In this document: one piece after another, positions 51,348 through 64,000 of the stretch
Position numbering within the stretch: position 1 is the stretch's first letter
Layout of the letters: every line of letters starts with the position of its first letter
Source of the DNA: Tetrahymena thermophila SB210
Lineage: Eukaryota; Ciliophora; Oligohymenophorea; Hymenostomatida; Tetrahymenidae
Assembly: GCF_000189635.1 (NCBI RefSeq)
Contig: NW_002476104.1
Location: forward strand, 1 to 64,000
Reading direction: 5' to 3'
DNA length: 64,000 bases
The notes under the pieces: model-generated
Seen by the model: only the letters and a program-made list of their open reading frames with translations
What the model was told of the DNA's origin: nothing
Database searches by the model: none
Made by a program: the position numbers and the translations under genes

Positions 51348-54234
51348 ATGATAAGATTGAAAAAGGAGAAGCTATTTGTCAACTTACTAAAATTGGACAG
51401 ACAATAGCTTATTAATTAGAATATAATATCTGAAGATGATTTCATCTTCTAAAAAGGTAACGAAGAACAGCTTAATCTATACTTATCTTTAGCTTTACTG
51501 ACATCTTGCAATTATCTACCAGCAAATATAGTAGTTGATTTGATGTATGAAATTATTTAAAAAAATTTTGTACTCGATAAAGCTGATATAATGGAGTTAA
51601 TAAAGATAATTAGATAAGTAGGAGAGTTTTCTCTCAATGATGATGACCAGCTTTAGGTTGAATTAGTTATATAAATGCTCTTTAACAAAAAAAATGATCA
51701 ACTTTACTACTCTAGTTTGAGATTACCTCTTATTACTTTTAAGAAGGCAAAGATAAAAGCACTAGATTTAATTAATAAGATGCACGCTCACTTAGAGAGT
51801 AATTTATTTATTTATTTTATTAAAAAATATTTTATTTTTAAGATAATTAGATAAATAAATGGATAAAATATTAATAAAATCTTTTTAAAATTTGCTTCTA
51901 CATTTGTCTATTTATAAGATATTTTATATATAATCAATCAATCAATATTTGATATTTGATAAAATAAGTCAACTTACCTTTAAACTTTTAATAAATATAA
52001 AAAATAAAGGATATAACTAAATTTAAGAATTTGAAAGTAATGCTTAGCCTGGTATGTAAAATGGCTCTAGTGTCTCTTCAAGCAAGATCTAAAAAAAATA
52101 AAAAAACTTTTTATCTTTTAATTTTAAGATATACCAAAAGAAAATGATTTCAGACAGTCAATCTTAAGAATCTTAAGGGTTATTCCCTCCCATTTTAGAT
52201 GGGATATTTGAAAGGAAAGTTGTTTTGCAGCTCTTCCCTGACGAGGAAAAAAGCTTGATTAAATTTCCTAATAAAATTGGAGAAGCTGGCTAACAGCCAA
52301 ATCAAAGAAGAATCTAACTTCCTAGAGCTTTTCAGTAATACATGAATAGTGGCAGTAAATATATTTTTTTTAGTTATATAAGCAGCCGTAAAATTAGATT
52401 AAAGACATAAGAATAGGAGAACAAAACAATGCAAATTAAGAAGAAAACAAGTAAGATGAAGAAAGAAACCAATCTGATGATTAATCTGTATAGAACATTG
52501 AAGACATTTAAAACATATCAAATTAATTGAGTTAAGAGTTCATAAGATAAAAATCTCAATTAGATAATTCTTAAAGATAAATTAGAGTTTAAAGAGATGT
52601 GGACGACGAAGAGGAAGAAAAAAAGGAGAACCTCTAAAATTCTTTGGCATAAAAAGAAAGTAATATATTTTAAGAGCAAACAAAAGAAGAGCAACAACAA
52701 GAGATAAAATTGATCAATCAAGAATCTTCCTCGAGATTGCTTGTTGAACCATAACTAAAGTTAAAATCAGCTTCATAAAAGAAATAAGAAAAACAATTAT
52801 AACCTCAATCAGCATCTTCAGAAGTAATTTTATAATAAATACTGAATAAATATGAAAGAAAACAAAAATCGAATATAGATGAAAATTAAATTAAGCAAAG
52901 TAAACATTTTTAAAGATTTATTTAGCAAATAAAATTTGAATATTTTAAAAATAGATGAAAATATGCCCAAAAAATTATGGAAACCTCTTGACTTGATTGA
53001 CTGTTTGTCTTATTATTAGAAATATGAAGAGTAAGAAAGATAATTGGAAAGTTAATTGAAAATTAATACGAATGAGCTCAAGAAGATTTTAAAAAAACAG
53101 TGGGATACCATTTATGATGTTTGCTTTAAAGCAATTTACTTTACTAAATTGATTAATTCATAATCAACAGAAGAGCTGAAATCTTTTTGCGAATATTATA
53201 TTTTAAAGAATTACTTTAATGTAAGATTAGACCAAGAATATTAATTATCTTAAAATTGCCAAATTATGGTCTATGTTGCTATTTTGCTTCTTTATTTCTT
53301 CAGCAACGAGACTTTCTATAAGATTTTTATAGGGAATATTTTAAGTAAAATGAAAAGCCTTGTGGTAGATTAAGCTTATGAATTTAACTATAGCAAGATG
53401 GCCCCTCGAGACTAGGAATAATTTTTAGTTTTCTAGATGCTGCTGCTTTTTGATAATCCTCAGTATCTTTATGATCTTTTAATTCACAGAAATAAATTCG
53501 TGGTGAGATTTATGAACATTTACATGAAGTCAATTTATAACATTTAATTAGATATAAAAAGCGAGTTGGATTTTTTGTTGAATATTAAATTACCAAATGA
53601 ATAAAATGAATTCTAAAAAAAGCTTTGTGATGACTATTTCAAGTTAATATTGTACAGTGAGAATAATGAACTGGCATTAAACATGCTTACAGTGCAAGTA
53701 ATATCAAACAGTCAAAGTATTCTTGATGTTGAGTAATTTATAGAGAATTCAACTTAAAAATAAGGCTAAAAATCAACTTGGACAGAAAAAATTGCTTAAA
53801 TTAAAAAACTTTATGATGAAAAATTCTCCATAGTTAATTTCGAATGCATTCCAAAAATTCATAACATTAGTCAAGTTAACTTGTATTCTTAATTAGCTTA
53901 AAAAATAGATTAAAATTACAATTAATTCATCCAAGACGCATTATTTTAAAATTTAAAATCCCTTAAGCTTTATTAAACAAACAAATGCCCTAACTTCTCT
54001 CTCCAATTTATACCTTCTGCCGATGATTTCTTAGACATGAAAAACGATTTATCTGAAGTAATTTAATAAAAACAGTAAAGTCTTTATGAAGAAAAATTTG
54101 GAAAAAACACAAACAAGATATTCTAAGAGTTTATTAAAGTTAAAGACGAAGAAGAAAGAGATTCACTCAAAGTTTAATATTTTCCTATCATATTTTATGA
54201 ATATTATGAATTAATTCTTAAATCATAAATGTGA
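51348..54234 (+). CDS. Unknown 850-residue helical protein
   Basis: Four exons, 51348-51798, 52028-52354, about 52405-52899 and 52955-54234, join in phase to about 850 aa. The acceptor of exon 3 is the least certain; 52404/52405 or 52416/52417 both keep the frame. The N-terminal 150 residues are Leu/Ile-rich and helical (FVNLLKLDRQQLINQ...). The middle, encoded by exon 3, is strongly Gln/Glu-rich and charged (EEQQQEIKLINQES), probably disordered or coiled coil. The last 426 residues return to a helical, hydrophobic-patterned domain with motifs such as QWDTIYDVCFKAIY, MVYVAILLLYFFSNETF and FQMLLLFDNPQYLYDLL, reminiscent of alpha-solenoid packing. No signal peptide or known family is recognised, and the role is unknown. 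Confidence 0.7.
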
Positions 54235-55020
54235 AAACCAAAAAAATGCTCAGCCAAACATTATTTTAAAATTAAGATATTAATTTATATTTTTAATTTG
54301 AATTCAACTTAAATTGAAGCAAAGTATGAAAATAAATAAATAAATAAATATATTGTGAAAATTATATAAAAATATTAATTGTAAAAATAAAAATATTTAA
54401 TTTTATATGAAACTACTTTCTATAATGTACACGATTTTCAAATAATTTAAATTCATTTTAGTTAATCATTATTAATGAAAAGTTTAGTGAAATATTTTAA
54501 AATTAAAAATAACTCATAGACCACTGGCTTTTAATATATTTTTTAATTTAAATAATTAATTAATTTATTTATTGATAATTACAAATTTGAAAATCTTTAT
54601 AAAGAATTTCAAAACTTCCCCACCATCTAATTTCTAATTTAATTAGTAATAATTTATTTATATTCATATTTAGGACAGTTTCGAAACCTAAATAAATCTG
54701 TGTTAGTTTTTTACTTCATAAAATTAATCAATTAAAGTCCTTTGTTAATAAATTTTATAAGATTAAGCAGTAAATATTATATATATCTTATCATACATAT
54801 AAAGTCTTCTTTAAGTAGAGAAAACAAACAAACAAATAATTAAGCAAGCAAGCAAGCAAGTAAAGAGAGAAACAACTCACTAAATAGATAAAAAAGTTAG
54901 TTTGTAAATAGAACTCTCAACTAAACAAGACCTTATAATAATTAGGTTGCATTATCAAATAAAAAGAAAGAATAATAAGGAAATAGTATTTTAAAGTAAA
55001 AAATAAGTTTGTCCTAAAAG
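54235..55020. other. 0.8 kb spacer
   Basis: AT-rich spacer with an AAGC/AAGT tetranucleotide tract at about 54,842-54,860 close to the CFAP65-like gene start. No other feature is seen. Confidence 0.55.
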
Positions 55021-58000
55021 ATGTCTGATTACGAAGATTATAATTCTGAAAAAGCAGCAGAATTAAATAAAGCAATTGAATTTAAGCCAATTAAAACAAA
55101 TCTAACTACTGCAATTGATTTAGGATTTTGTACGGTTAACTAAACAACTTCAAGATTGTTCTATTTAGAAAATCCTAATAATTAGCCTTGTGAATTCAAC
55201 TTTGAATCATAAGCATTCGAGATTACTCCTCTTTCAGGCCATATTCCTAGTAAAGGAAGAATATCATTTAATGTGAGCTATACTCCAAAAGAAGCAACAG
55301 CAATTATTGGAAACATTATTTTAAATTTACCCTATTAATAGCCAATAATTACAAAAGTTTCAGCTATTGGCAAGTATCCTTACATATCTCTTAGCACTTA
55401 AAAACTTAATTTTGAGCAGCTGCTCATTGGCAAATAATTAGTGAAAGAGATAACTATCAAAAATCAATCTTAAGTAACTGCTACTTTTAGTATTGTAAAA
55501 ATTGTTGATGATGAGTACAAAGATAATGCATTCTCTCTTGATGTGTAAAATTTCATAATTTATCTCAAATGCTACTCGATTTTGTTTCTCAATAGCTAAA
55601 ATTGAAATTTCTAATATAAAACTTTTAAATGCAATAAATTGTAACTTAACAAAAGATACAGATAAGCAAACAAAAAAACAAACAAACAAATTCAAATTAA
55701 AACAGCTAAGATTGTATTTATTCAATCTCTTCTTAAAAATTAAAAAAATTATAACTTTTAGCTTTAAATATTTAGATGAAAACTCATTTTTTTTAGCAAT
55801 ATTAAAATGATTTTTAATTAAAAATTTGATTAAAAAGACATTTATTTTTAAAGAAACTTTTACAAATATAATACTTCAAGTTATTTATAAGTACTAATAG
55901 GAACATAAATATTTAAAATAAAAGATTTTACATAAAGTGAAATTGGTGAATAGAATATTTAGATAATTATTTGCCTTATCAAATTTTATTGCATTTCATG
56001 AAGTTTATCAATTATATTTAAATTATTTTTAATGAATAAATTAAAATGATATTTTTTTTCAATTTTTTTATGATTTTTAATATTTTAAATAGAAATCAAG
56101 GAGAAATACCTCCAAAGAGCAGCTTTTTAGTTAAAGTTACTTACACTCCTTTGGTAGTAGGTCTCATATCTGTTGTTCACTATAAAGTTATATGTCCAGG
56201 TGGTAATGATTTAGTATTTGCTTGCAGTGGTAATGCAGTGGGGTTTGATGTTCGCTTAAGCACTTAAAGTATAAATTTTGGGGAAGTGAAAATTGGTAAT
56301 GAAACAAGCAGATTGCTAACTATACAAAATATGAGCGATTTACCTACTTCATTTTAATTTACTAACGATTCGAATAATATTTTTGCTATGAGTTAAGTGA
56401 GAGGCGTTGTAAAACCTAAATCAAATGCTAGAATAATTATTTATTTTAAACCAAGACATACTATATGCTACTATGAAAGAGTAAATCAAATCAAATAAAT
56501 AAATTAATATTTTTTAATAAATTAATTTCATATTTAAAATATTTTAGATTTTTTGTGTAGTTAGAAATCACTAAGTATTTCCAGTTGATTTGTTAGGTAC
56601 TTGCTATGATCTCTTGATTAAGCCATTGCCTATTGTATAAAAACATATTGAATCGTTTAGAAGAAGAGTTATTTGGGGTAAATTATCTGAAATTGATTTC
56701 AAATACATGGAGAATGCTTTTTTGCTCAAATATTCTTAAAACTAGAATAATTTAGAGAAAAATACTTAATTAAGTTCTTTGAATAAAAATGGAATAGCTT
56801 TGTTAGGAAGCTAAAAGGCCTCTCAACTGCAGTCTCTTTAATCAAATATGAAAAAAGATAATTCTATTATTTAAAAAGCATCTTAAACCGCCATAGGATT
56901 TTCAAACAGATAACAGAATTCCATACAACAAGATCCAAATTTAATCTAAGATGGAATGATGGCTGCTTCCTATGTTATAGATGATCCCAATAATGCAACT
57001 AACCCAATCTTGAATCCAAATTAAGTTGTTTTACATAAAGAAATGTTTTTGCCTGCTAATTCAGATTGCAAATTAATTTAATTAAACGTAATATTTTTAG
57101 GAAAAAATTAATAATTAATTTTATTTCTATTTAAATTATCATAATCCAGGAAGATATTATTGATTTTGGGTTCTAGGAGGGCATGATGGAAAGTGGTGCC
57201 AAATAAATTGAGCTAACTAATAAATTGTAATGTAAGATTACTGTTTTTTGGACAATCCAATAAAAAGAAAATGTAAATGGTGATTTATATCCTGTATTTA
57301 TGGTTAGACCTGAGACTGCTTCAATGAAACCTAACACAACAAAAATTTTTGAAGTTACCTTTAGGCCAGTCAAGAATTCTTAGTATTATTTCTAATATTT
57401 GCAATTCTTTGTATTCAAATACAGCAGTAAAATAACATAAAAAATGATTGAAGATATTCAAAAAAATTAATCTAAAACATTTACTGGCTCATTCAGAGAT
57501 AACCTTAAATTGAGCAACACTCTTGTAACTAAGAAAAGTAATAAAATTTACATCAAATTTTTCAAATTATTTGAACTAAAATTTCAAAAATATCATTTTT
57601 AAAAAAACCGTAATAAAAAATGAAACAAACAATAAAAAGAATTTAAATTATTTTATAGTTTTGATATCATAAAAAATTTTAAATTTAATTTTATTATTTT
57701 AAATAAATTTTAAAATTTATCAATTTAAATTTATTTATTTATTTATTTTTTCTATAATAGCTAGTACAATGGACTTAATTGGAGATGAAACGGTTCCTCC
57801 TTATTCAGGGTCTCTACGTTGTGTTGGCCACTCATTCGGGATCAACTCATAGCCCTTCATCCCTATCCTTGAATTTTCACCCTCAAACAAAATTTACTTT
57901 GCAGCTTGCTCTTTAGAAGACTCGCTTTACTAAACTGTTGAAATAAAAAATAATGTAAAAAATTAAAATTAAAAATATAAATAAATTTAAAGTAAATTTT

Positions 58001-61000
58001 ATTTAAAAACAGTCTGATACACCAACATATTTTAAATTTTTACCTGACCCTTCCAAAACTTACAGAGTATTTCCTAACGCTGGAATGGTAGAAGGAAAGT
58101 CCTTCTTTATAATTACTGTTGAGTTCAGACCTACTGAATATAAGGCCTACAATAACGTATTGACTTGCAGCTTGAATAATAATTCTTCTACTACACTTAA
58201 TCTCTACACTCATGGTTACTGCTCGAAGCCTAAATTACACCTCCAAAATGAAGTAATAAATTTATTTTAACTCAATTTTGTTTTTCTCTTAATTTAATTT
58301 TAATTTAATAATAAGGGCAAGGTCTATTTCCCTCCATCATTCACAGGTGTCTATTCAAGATAAAAAGTAAAAGTTGAGAATCTTTCAAGAGTTACTTTGG
58401 AATATGAAATTAAAGTACCTGAAAAATATAGTGAAGAGCTTTATTTGGAGCCTGTCAATGGAAAAATTCAACCAAATGAACACATTTTCCTTGACTGCTC
58501 TTTCATTCCTTATAAAAAGAAAAGCTATAAAATCAAGGTTCCATTATTTGTTAAAGAGATCATGGACTATAGTCAGAATTTGATAGGATATCACTTACCA
58601 GGAAGTGGAGATCCTGATAAACCAATGAAAATGAGAGATCCTATGGAAGTTGCATATAATTTTGAAATATTTGGAGCAGGTGGAGATGGTTCTTTGAGCA
58701 TTACTCCTGAATAGCTCTAGTTTGATGTAGTAAAAGTTAATTTTAGAGACAAGAAATACGCTACTTTGCACAACTACTCAAATGTGACATTCTACATTGA
58801 GTTGAAACTCCGCCCTGCAAGGAACGCAGACGAAAGTTAAGATGTTGATGACGTGGAGTAACAAGAAAATTTAGAAAAAAATTTTAGTTTAGATTTTAAG
58901 TCAGGAATTATTGCTGCTAATTCTAAGGTAGATATAGGTATTATTTTCAATCCTACAATTGTAGCAGATTATGACTTGATAATGGATGTTATAGCATCAG
59001 AGAAGAATCCTAAGGCAGAAGCTAAGGGAAGATCAACTAGTGCAAACAGAAAATTCATAACATAAAAATGCTCATTAAAAATTTAAGCAAAAGGAAGCTA
59101 CCCTCTTTTAAAAATTGTAGATGTTAGAAACGATTCTATTTCAGTTGCAACTTTATGGGAAAACTTTTAAATCAATAAAATTAACTCTGAACTACAAAGC
59201 GAGTTAAATGAAGACGAAAAATAATATCTTAACATCGAATAATTAAACTTTAGTGAAGCTTAACAACTCTAAAAAAGAATTAAATAATTTGAATGGAATT
59301 TCGGATATCTACCAGCTAAAAATGCCAACAAACCCCGTAAAATAGTTATCACTATCCAGAATGCTGGAGGAACAGACCTAGATTGGAACTTCAAATTACC
59401 ATCTGACAACTAAGTAAATAAATTATTTCATATCCATAAAACTAAATAAATAAACAAACCAACAAACTCAACAAATAGATTGAAGTAGAGCCTTGGGCAG
59501 ATCCCGGTGAGCCAGATGAAGAAGAAGCTTTTGAAAAGGCTATTTTGGAAAGGAATATTTTTTAGATTTAACCAAGGTATTTATTTATTTATTAATCTAT
59601 TTTTTTTAATGAAAATTTTAATTTATAAAATTTGTAGGAGCGGAACTTTGAAGAAGGGAGAGCTTAAAGATGTTGAGTTGGTCTACAATCCAAGCAATAT
59701 TGATGAAAATGATTTACCTTTCAAGAGCAAAAAGAATAAAAAAGTAAGTGGAGAAAAACATTAGTTAAGAGTAGTGCTGTAAATTTTAAATGGAAAACCT
59801 CTCCAAATTAATCTGTAAGGTATGGCACTTGCTCCATTAGAAGGTCTGCTTGCAGTAAAAAAGAAAAACTATAAGTTACCAGATACACCTATAGGATTGC
59901 TAATTCCAGTCAAGTTTCCTATTGAAGTCTTAAATGTTGGCTCTAGCAAAATTTCATATAAAGTTGAAATTGTTGAAAAAGACGAATACAACAATCCTAT
60001 TGACTCTAAGTTTAATATATTTGACATTGAAAAAAATCAAGACAATTTACTTCCAAACGAAAAGTCATATTTATACTGCTTATTCAAGCCCTTAGAGTCT
60101 AAAACCTATTATCATGAGTTAAAGATCATAGTTTATGACTTCGTCAAAGTCAATTAAGAGATATCACTCTTTATTGAAGGAACTGGATATTCCAAAAAAT
60201 CTAATTCTAAATCAAACCTCAAAAAAGAAGAGATTCCTCGCTAAAGGTCATTTGTGTCCACAATAGGTTCCAAGGTGTTCTTTTCCATAGAAGAAATAGA
60301 TTTTGGTGAGATGAAACCAGGTAAAGCTGCTCATCGTTGCATTATCCTCTACAACCTAAGCGAAACTCAAAAACTTAGTTATGATTTCGGAACATCAAGT
60401 TTTGCTTTATCATCAAATAAACCAGGACTAATGTGGTAATTAATCAATATTCGAAAATTAAAAATCTAATTAATCTTAAGAAGTGATTGATTTTTCATCA
60501 TTTTAAATATTTTTACTTCATATAAAATAAAAAGCGGAGATGAATGCACTATTGAGCCTATGAATGGGACATTAGAACCTAATTCCTTTATTGAACTTAA
60601 AGTAACTTTAGTCAGCTCATATGAGCCTTCAGTCTATGAAGGGGAATTAGAGTGCACAATATAATGGGATGCAGGTATTCATTCATTCATTTGTAAATAA
60701 AATCCTAATTAATTAATTATTATTTTTATAAATAAAAAGGAGATCAAAAAAATAAAACAGTATCTTAGTAATCTCAAAATAGCAATTCAGGAGTTGAAAA
60801 GGAGACATTATTTTTAAGAGTGAAGAAGACCTCTGTTTTAGATGTAATTAAATTAAATATAACTAAATTTTCATTTTTGATAATGTCAAAACAAAAAATA
60901 AGTTGAATAAAATTGATTGATTTATTTTAAAAATTATTCAGGTTGAACTAATTAACAGCTTCAAGCACAAATCTTCAAAGGATACTAATAAGCAGTTATA

Positions 61001-61454
61001 AGCTAAGGACCTTTTCTAAGGAAAAAACATAGCATACAAGCATGCTTTTGAATTAATTATTGAAAAGGCTATTAATGAAATATTAAATGAAACCTATACT
61101 GAAAATATAATCAGAAGAATTGACAATTAACCTGTTGCTTTATATGCTAGTTTCAACGGTGAAGATCCTGCAGATATTTAAAAAATATAAAAAGGCTTAG
61201 ATAACGAAAGTAAGGGCAGAAATGCATTAAATTCAGAGGAGTCAGAGTAAGTAGTTTATGATGGTTTCGTGGATGAGGAAGAAGAGCCCTCTGCAGCTAA
61301 TGACTACAGATTCTTATTTTTATAAGATGAATTTGTGGATCTAGTAGATCTTATAATGGAAAATACTTTCTTCAATGTCATTTAAGAAACTACAAGAAAA
61401 GAGTGCGATTTGCTAAGAGTAGCAAAAACTTTTGTAATGCCAATAGATAAATGA
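55021..61454 (+). CDS. CFAP65: CFAP65-like ciliary protein with MSP/ASH domains
   Basis: Twelve exons join in phase to 1673 aa: 55021-55544, 56093-56480, 56548-57087, 57150-57538, 57765-57954, 58013-58252, 58316-59413, 59479-59576, 59638-60435, 60535-60674, 60740-60843, 60942-61454. The protein is a string of immunoglobulin-like ASH/MSP units marked by LGFCTVNQTTSRLFYLENPN, NFGEVKIGNETSRLLTIQN, EIDFGEMKPGKAAHRCIIL and repeated FxPxxxxxY strands. IGKYPYISL, FPVDLLGTCYDL and VGHSFGINSQPFIP match CFAP65 (CCDC108) landmarks as I recall them. The C-terminus (DLIMENTFFNVIQE) also fits. CFAP65 is a central-apparatus/axonemal protein required for motility in algae and sperm. No transmembrane helix is seen, unlike vertebrate annotations. 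The junction of exons 4 and 5 is the weakest, since two frames are open there. Hydin is the alternative ASH family but is about three times longer. Confidence 0.8.
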
Positions 61455-61925
61455 GATTAATTAAAATAAAATAAATAAATAAATTAATAAAAATGATACC
61501 AAATAAATTGCTAACAAAAATAGAAAAATAATAAATATTTAATTAAAAGTAAATAACTTAGTAAAAATTAATTAACAACGATAGAAAGATCGTTATAAAT
61601 CTAATAATCACTTATTTGTTAAATATTTCATTTATTCATTCATTCACTATTTCATTTTATATTCTTTTTATAAGTTCATATTAATAAAACAATTAATTAA
61701 CTTCATAAAAATTTAGACTTTTTTCACAAATAAATAACTAATCAAATATAATGATATTTTATTCAATTAAATTTGTAATAGCCTATAATGCATTAGCTAA
61801 TAAATTATAAATTAATTACAATACTGTCAATAAAAAATAAATTTAATTATTAAAATTAACTCATTATTTTTAACATTCTAAGAAAAGTTTTATTTCAAAA
61901 ATAAATATTCATTAATATTAGAATA

Positions 61926-61965
61926 TATCTATCTATCTATTTATTTATTTATCTATCTATTTATC
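61926..61965. repeat. CTAT/TTAT tetranucleotide tract
   Basis: An interrupted run of TCTA and TTTA units directly precedes the two 95 bp direct repeats. A comparable CTAT run occur at 26,200-26,230. Confidence 0.75.
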
Positions 61966-62157
61966 TGTTGGGTTACATTTTTATATAAAATTTTAGTAAA
62001 CTATTTGTTACTATAAAAGTAAATTGCAAAAAATTGTATGAAACTTCTATAAAAATATATATTTATCTGCTCGGTTACATTTTTATATTATTTTTTAGTA
62101 AACAATATTTCTAACAAAATTTATTGAAATTAAAAATGGAATTAAACTTCTATTAAA
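61962..62157. repeat. Two diverged direct repeats of about 95 bp
   Basis: Copies at about 61,962-62,058 and 62,064-62,157 share TATCTG, then GGTTACATTTTTATAT, TTTTAGTAAAC, and finally AAACTTCTAT in the same order and spacing, with many substitutions between. They abut directly, so this is an old tandem duplication. Function unknown. Confidence 0.75.
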
Positions 62158-64000
62158 TAAATTTAGTAATAAAATTAAAAAATATATAAACATGAAATAA
62201 TTAAAAATGATTAAATATAAAAAATTTATTTTTTTATTTTGAGAAATTAAATCTATAAAAATATTTTTTGACAAATAAATTTGTATAAATTAAAAAATTC
62301 TTAAAAAGAGTTATTTAAAAAAAAATCTAATAAAGAATTTAAATATGATCAATAATACAATTCTGAGCAATTAATTACCTCAAAAAAAATTAATAAGCTT
62401 TTCTTTCATAAGAAGATATTGAACCATATACCAATTAATTCATCTTAAGGGTAGTTTATAATTTTTAGAAAACATTTTTTTAAATAAATACACCTTTTGA
62501 TTTTTTATTTTGTATCATCTAATACTTGTTAAAGAGAGTCTAAAAATTATTGTAAATTGATTAAGCATCGTTAATTGACTATTTAAAATAACTTGAAAAA
62601 GAAAAAAGCAATTTTCTTTCTTTACTTAACACATTTTGCTGTTTTTTTAAGATAATCTATAGTTTAAAAACACCTATATTTTTATGCTGATAGTAGTGAA
62701 TAATGCATTGATAATCATATTAAATTTTTGATTTTATAGCACCTTAGTATTCACTTTTATATTTAAAGTAGTGCTAAGCAAAATACCTAAACAGTAAACA
62801 TTACCTTAACCTCCAAAAAAAATTAAACTCTAGGAGTATTTGCTAAATCTAAAATATTATTTCTGAATATTAAAAATCTAATTTTACAGACATCATATAC
62901 TGTTATACCAAAAGGAGTTAATTAATTGATTAATGCTTAAATTTCTCAAATATTAATAACTGTAATGAATGTGTATAAAACTAGAATTAAGATTTAAAAT
63001 ATTCCTATCTTGTTATTATTATTTCTCTTCATGCAAAAGTCCCTCTTATAAAAAATGTTTTACAAGCAATTATATCAAAAATATGTACTCAACAAGTAAT
63101 TAAGTGTCTGCAGTTCTCAAACTTCAACATATACATACATAAATACTTATTTACTTACTAATTTACTTACACTAAAACTACAAGTTCAGCTTAAAAATAA
63201 AAAAAAATTAATTTATTTGATCTAAATTCCACATTTTATTTGATAAATCTTAATAATATCTACCAACCAGTATAATACACAAAATTCAATTTTGATCAAT
63301 AAACTTTTAATTGATCTTTTATTTTGTAAGTTTTCATTCTTTTAATAGTACTTTTCAGCTAAAAACAAAACCACAACATTACATATCAAAACTCATAATT
63401 TTAGATAGTTTTAAGCTTTTAAAAAATGTCTCTACTTACTGTAGTTGCATAACAAACACAATGGGGATATTCTATCAAATGAAAACAATAGCAGCAAGCT
63501 AATATATATAATTAATATTGAAAATTACTTTCTTACAAAAATTATTGAACCATATATAATCAAGCAAATTAATTGATCTCACTCGATTCTATGAAAGTAA
63601 ATAATCAAGTTTAATATGTAAAATATTCTAAAAAGTAGTTGAGTAAACTATTAATATTGCTTAAACATACTATGGATTTTTAAAAAATGTCAATCGATGT
63701 ATATATGATTTACTCATGATATGTCTTTTTCAAAAATTAATCGTGTGTTAATTAAAAAGATATTAAAAGTCTACTTACAATAAAATATTAAGAAGGAATG
63801 AAGGTAATATTTAATAATCTGGTTGATATAAAATTAAGCTTGAAATATATCCACAAAATATTTCAGCAATTTAACATATGTATTAGAAAAATGTTTAAAA
63901 GCTTTGTTTAATTGAAATTTAAAGATTTTTGCTGTTTGTTTTCTTGAGATTTTCATCAGCATTTATATATTTATTTTTAGATTAATAATGATTGAATGAA

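Larger units (their letters stand above)
61455..64000. other. 2.5 kb AT-rich region to the window end
   Basis: No secure gene. It contains a CTAT/TTAT tract at 61,926-61,965, a diverged tandem duplication (listed separately), and AT-only ORFs such as 63,311-63,502 without coding character. A gene could begin beyond the window. Confidence 0.5.

Noticed and set aside
1..64000. Search for CRISPR arrays, insertion sequences, operons and bacterial-type promoters
   Set aside because: The sequence is a ciliate nuclear chromosome. No spaced direct-repeat array, transposase or operon arrangement was seen.

Overview
This window is the end of a macronuclear chromosome of a Tetrahymena-type ciliate, most likely Tetrahymena thermophila. 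It opens with 41 perfect C4A2 telomere repeats. The base composition is extremely AT-rich. Genes are readable only if TAA and TAG are glutamine and TGA is the sole stop. Introns are short, AT-rich and bounded by GT/AG. One gene is recognisable as the conjugation gene cnjB. Because of this code most genes are invisible as ATG-to-standard-stop ORFs. I reassembled exon structures by eye, and where I give exon coordinates the phases close.

Layout. 1-246 telomere. 1101-2825 (+) intact unknown Q/N-rich gene closest to the end. 2.8-8.0 kb gene-poor subtelomere. 7966-10440 (+) vacuolar-sorting-receptor-like protein. 10.4-15.8 kb apparently non-coding. 15754-23171 (+) cnjB: an Spt6-like core fused to GW/WG repeats and seven CCHC zinc knuckles. 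26732-28331 (-) SAXO-family axonemal microtubule protein. 28524-29579 (-) unknown protein. About 30.5-32 kb (-) a leucine-rich-repeat gene built of near-identical 87-90 nt exons. 33646-38302 (-) Unkempt-like CCCH zinc-finger protein. 39.3-40.4 kb (-) ambiguous coding-like remnants. 42208-43797 (+) MATE transporter. 44928-46370 (+) EB1-family microtubule plus-end protein. About 47.7-48.4 kb (+) candidate small secreted/membrane gene. 48657-49591 (+) secreted class 3 lipase. 51348-54234 (+) unknown 850-residue protein. 55021-61454 (+) CFAP65-like ciliary protein. 61.5-64 kb non-coding with a diverged tandem duplication.

Functional threads. Three genes serve cilia or microtubules (SAXO, EB1, CFAP65). 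Three concern membranes or secretion (VSR-like receptor, MATE, lipase). cnjB links transcription-elongation architecture to the Argonaute/small-RNA system that drives DNA elimination during conjugation. The genes are independently spaced on both strands and I see no operon-like arrangement. The most interesting object is CnjB, which has an Spt6 core whose usual C-terminal SH2 region is replaced by an Argonaute-hook-like GW domain and RNA-binding knuckles. Next is the one-repeat-per-exon LRR gene. Exon boundaries are visual predictions without transcript support.
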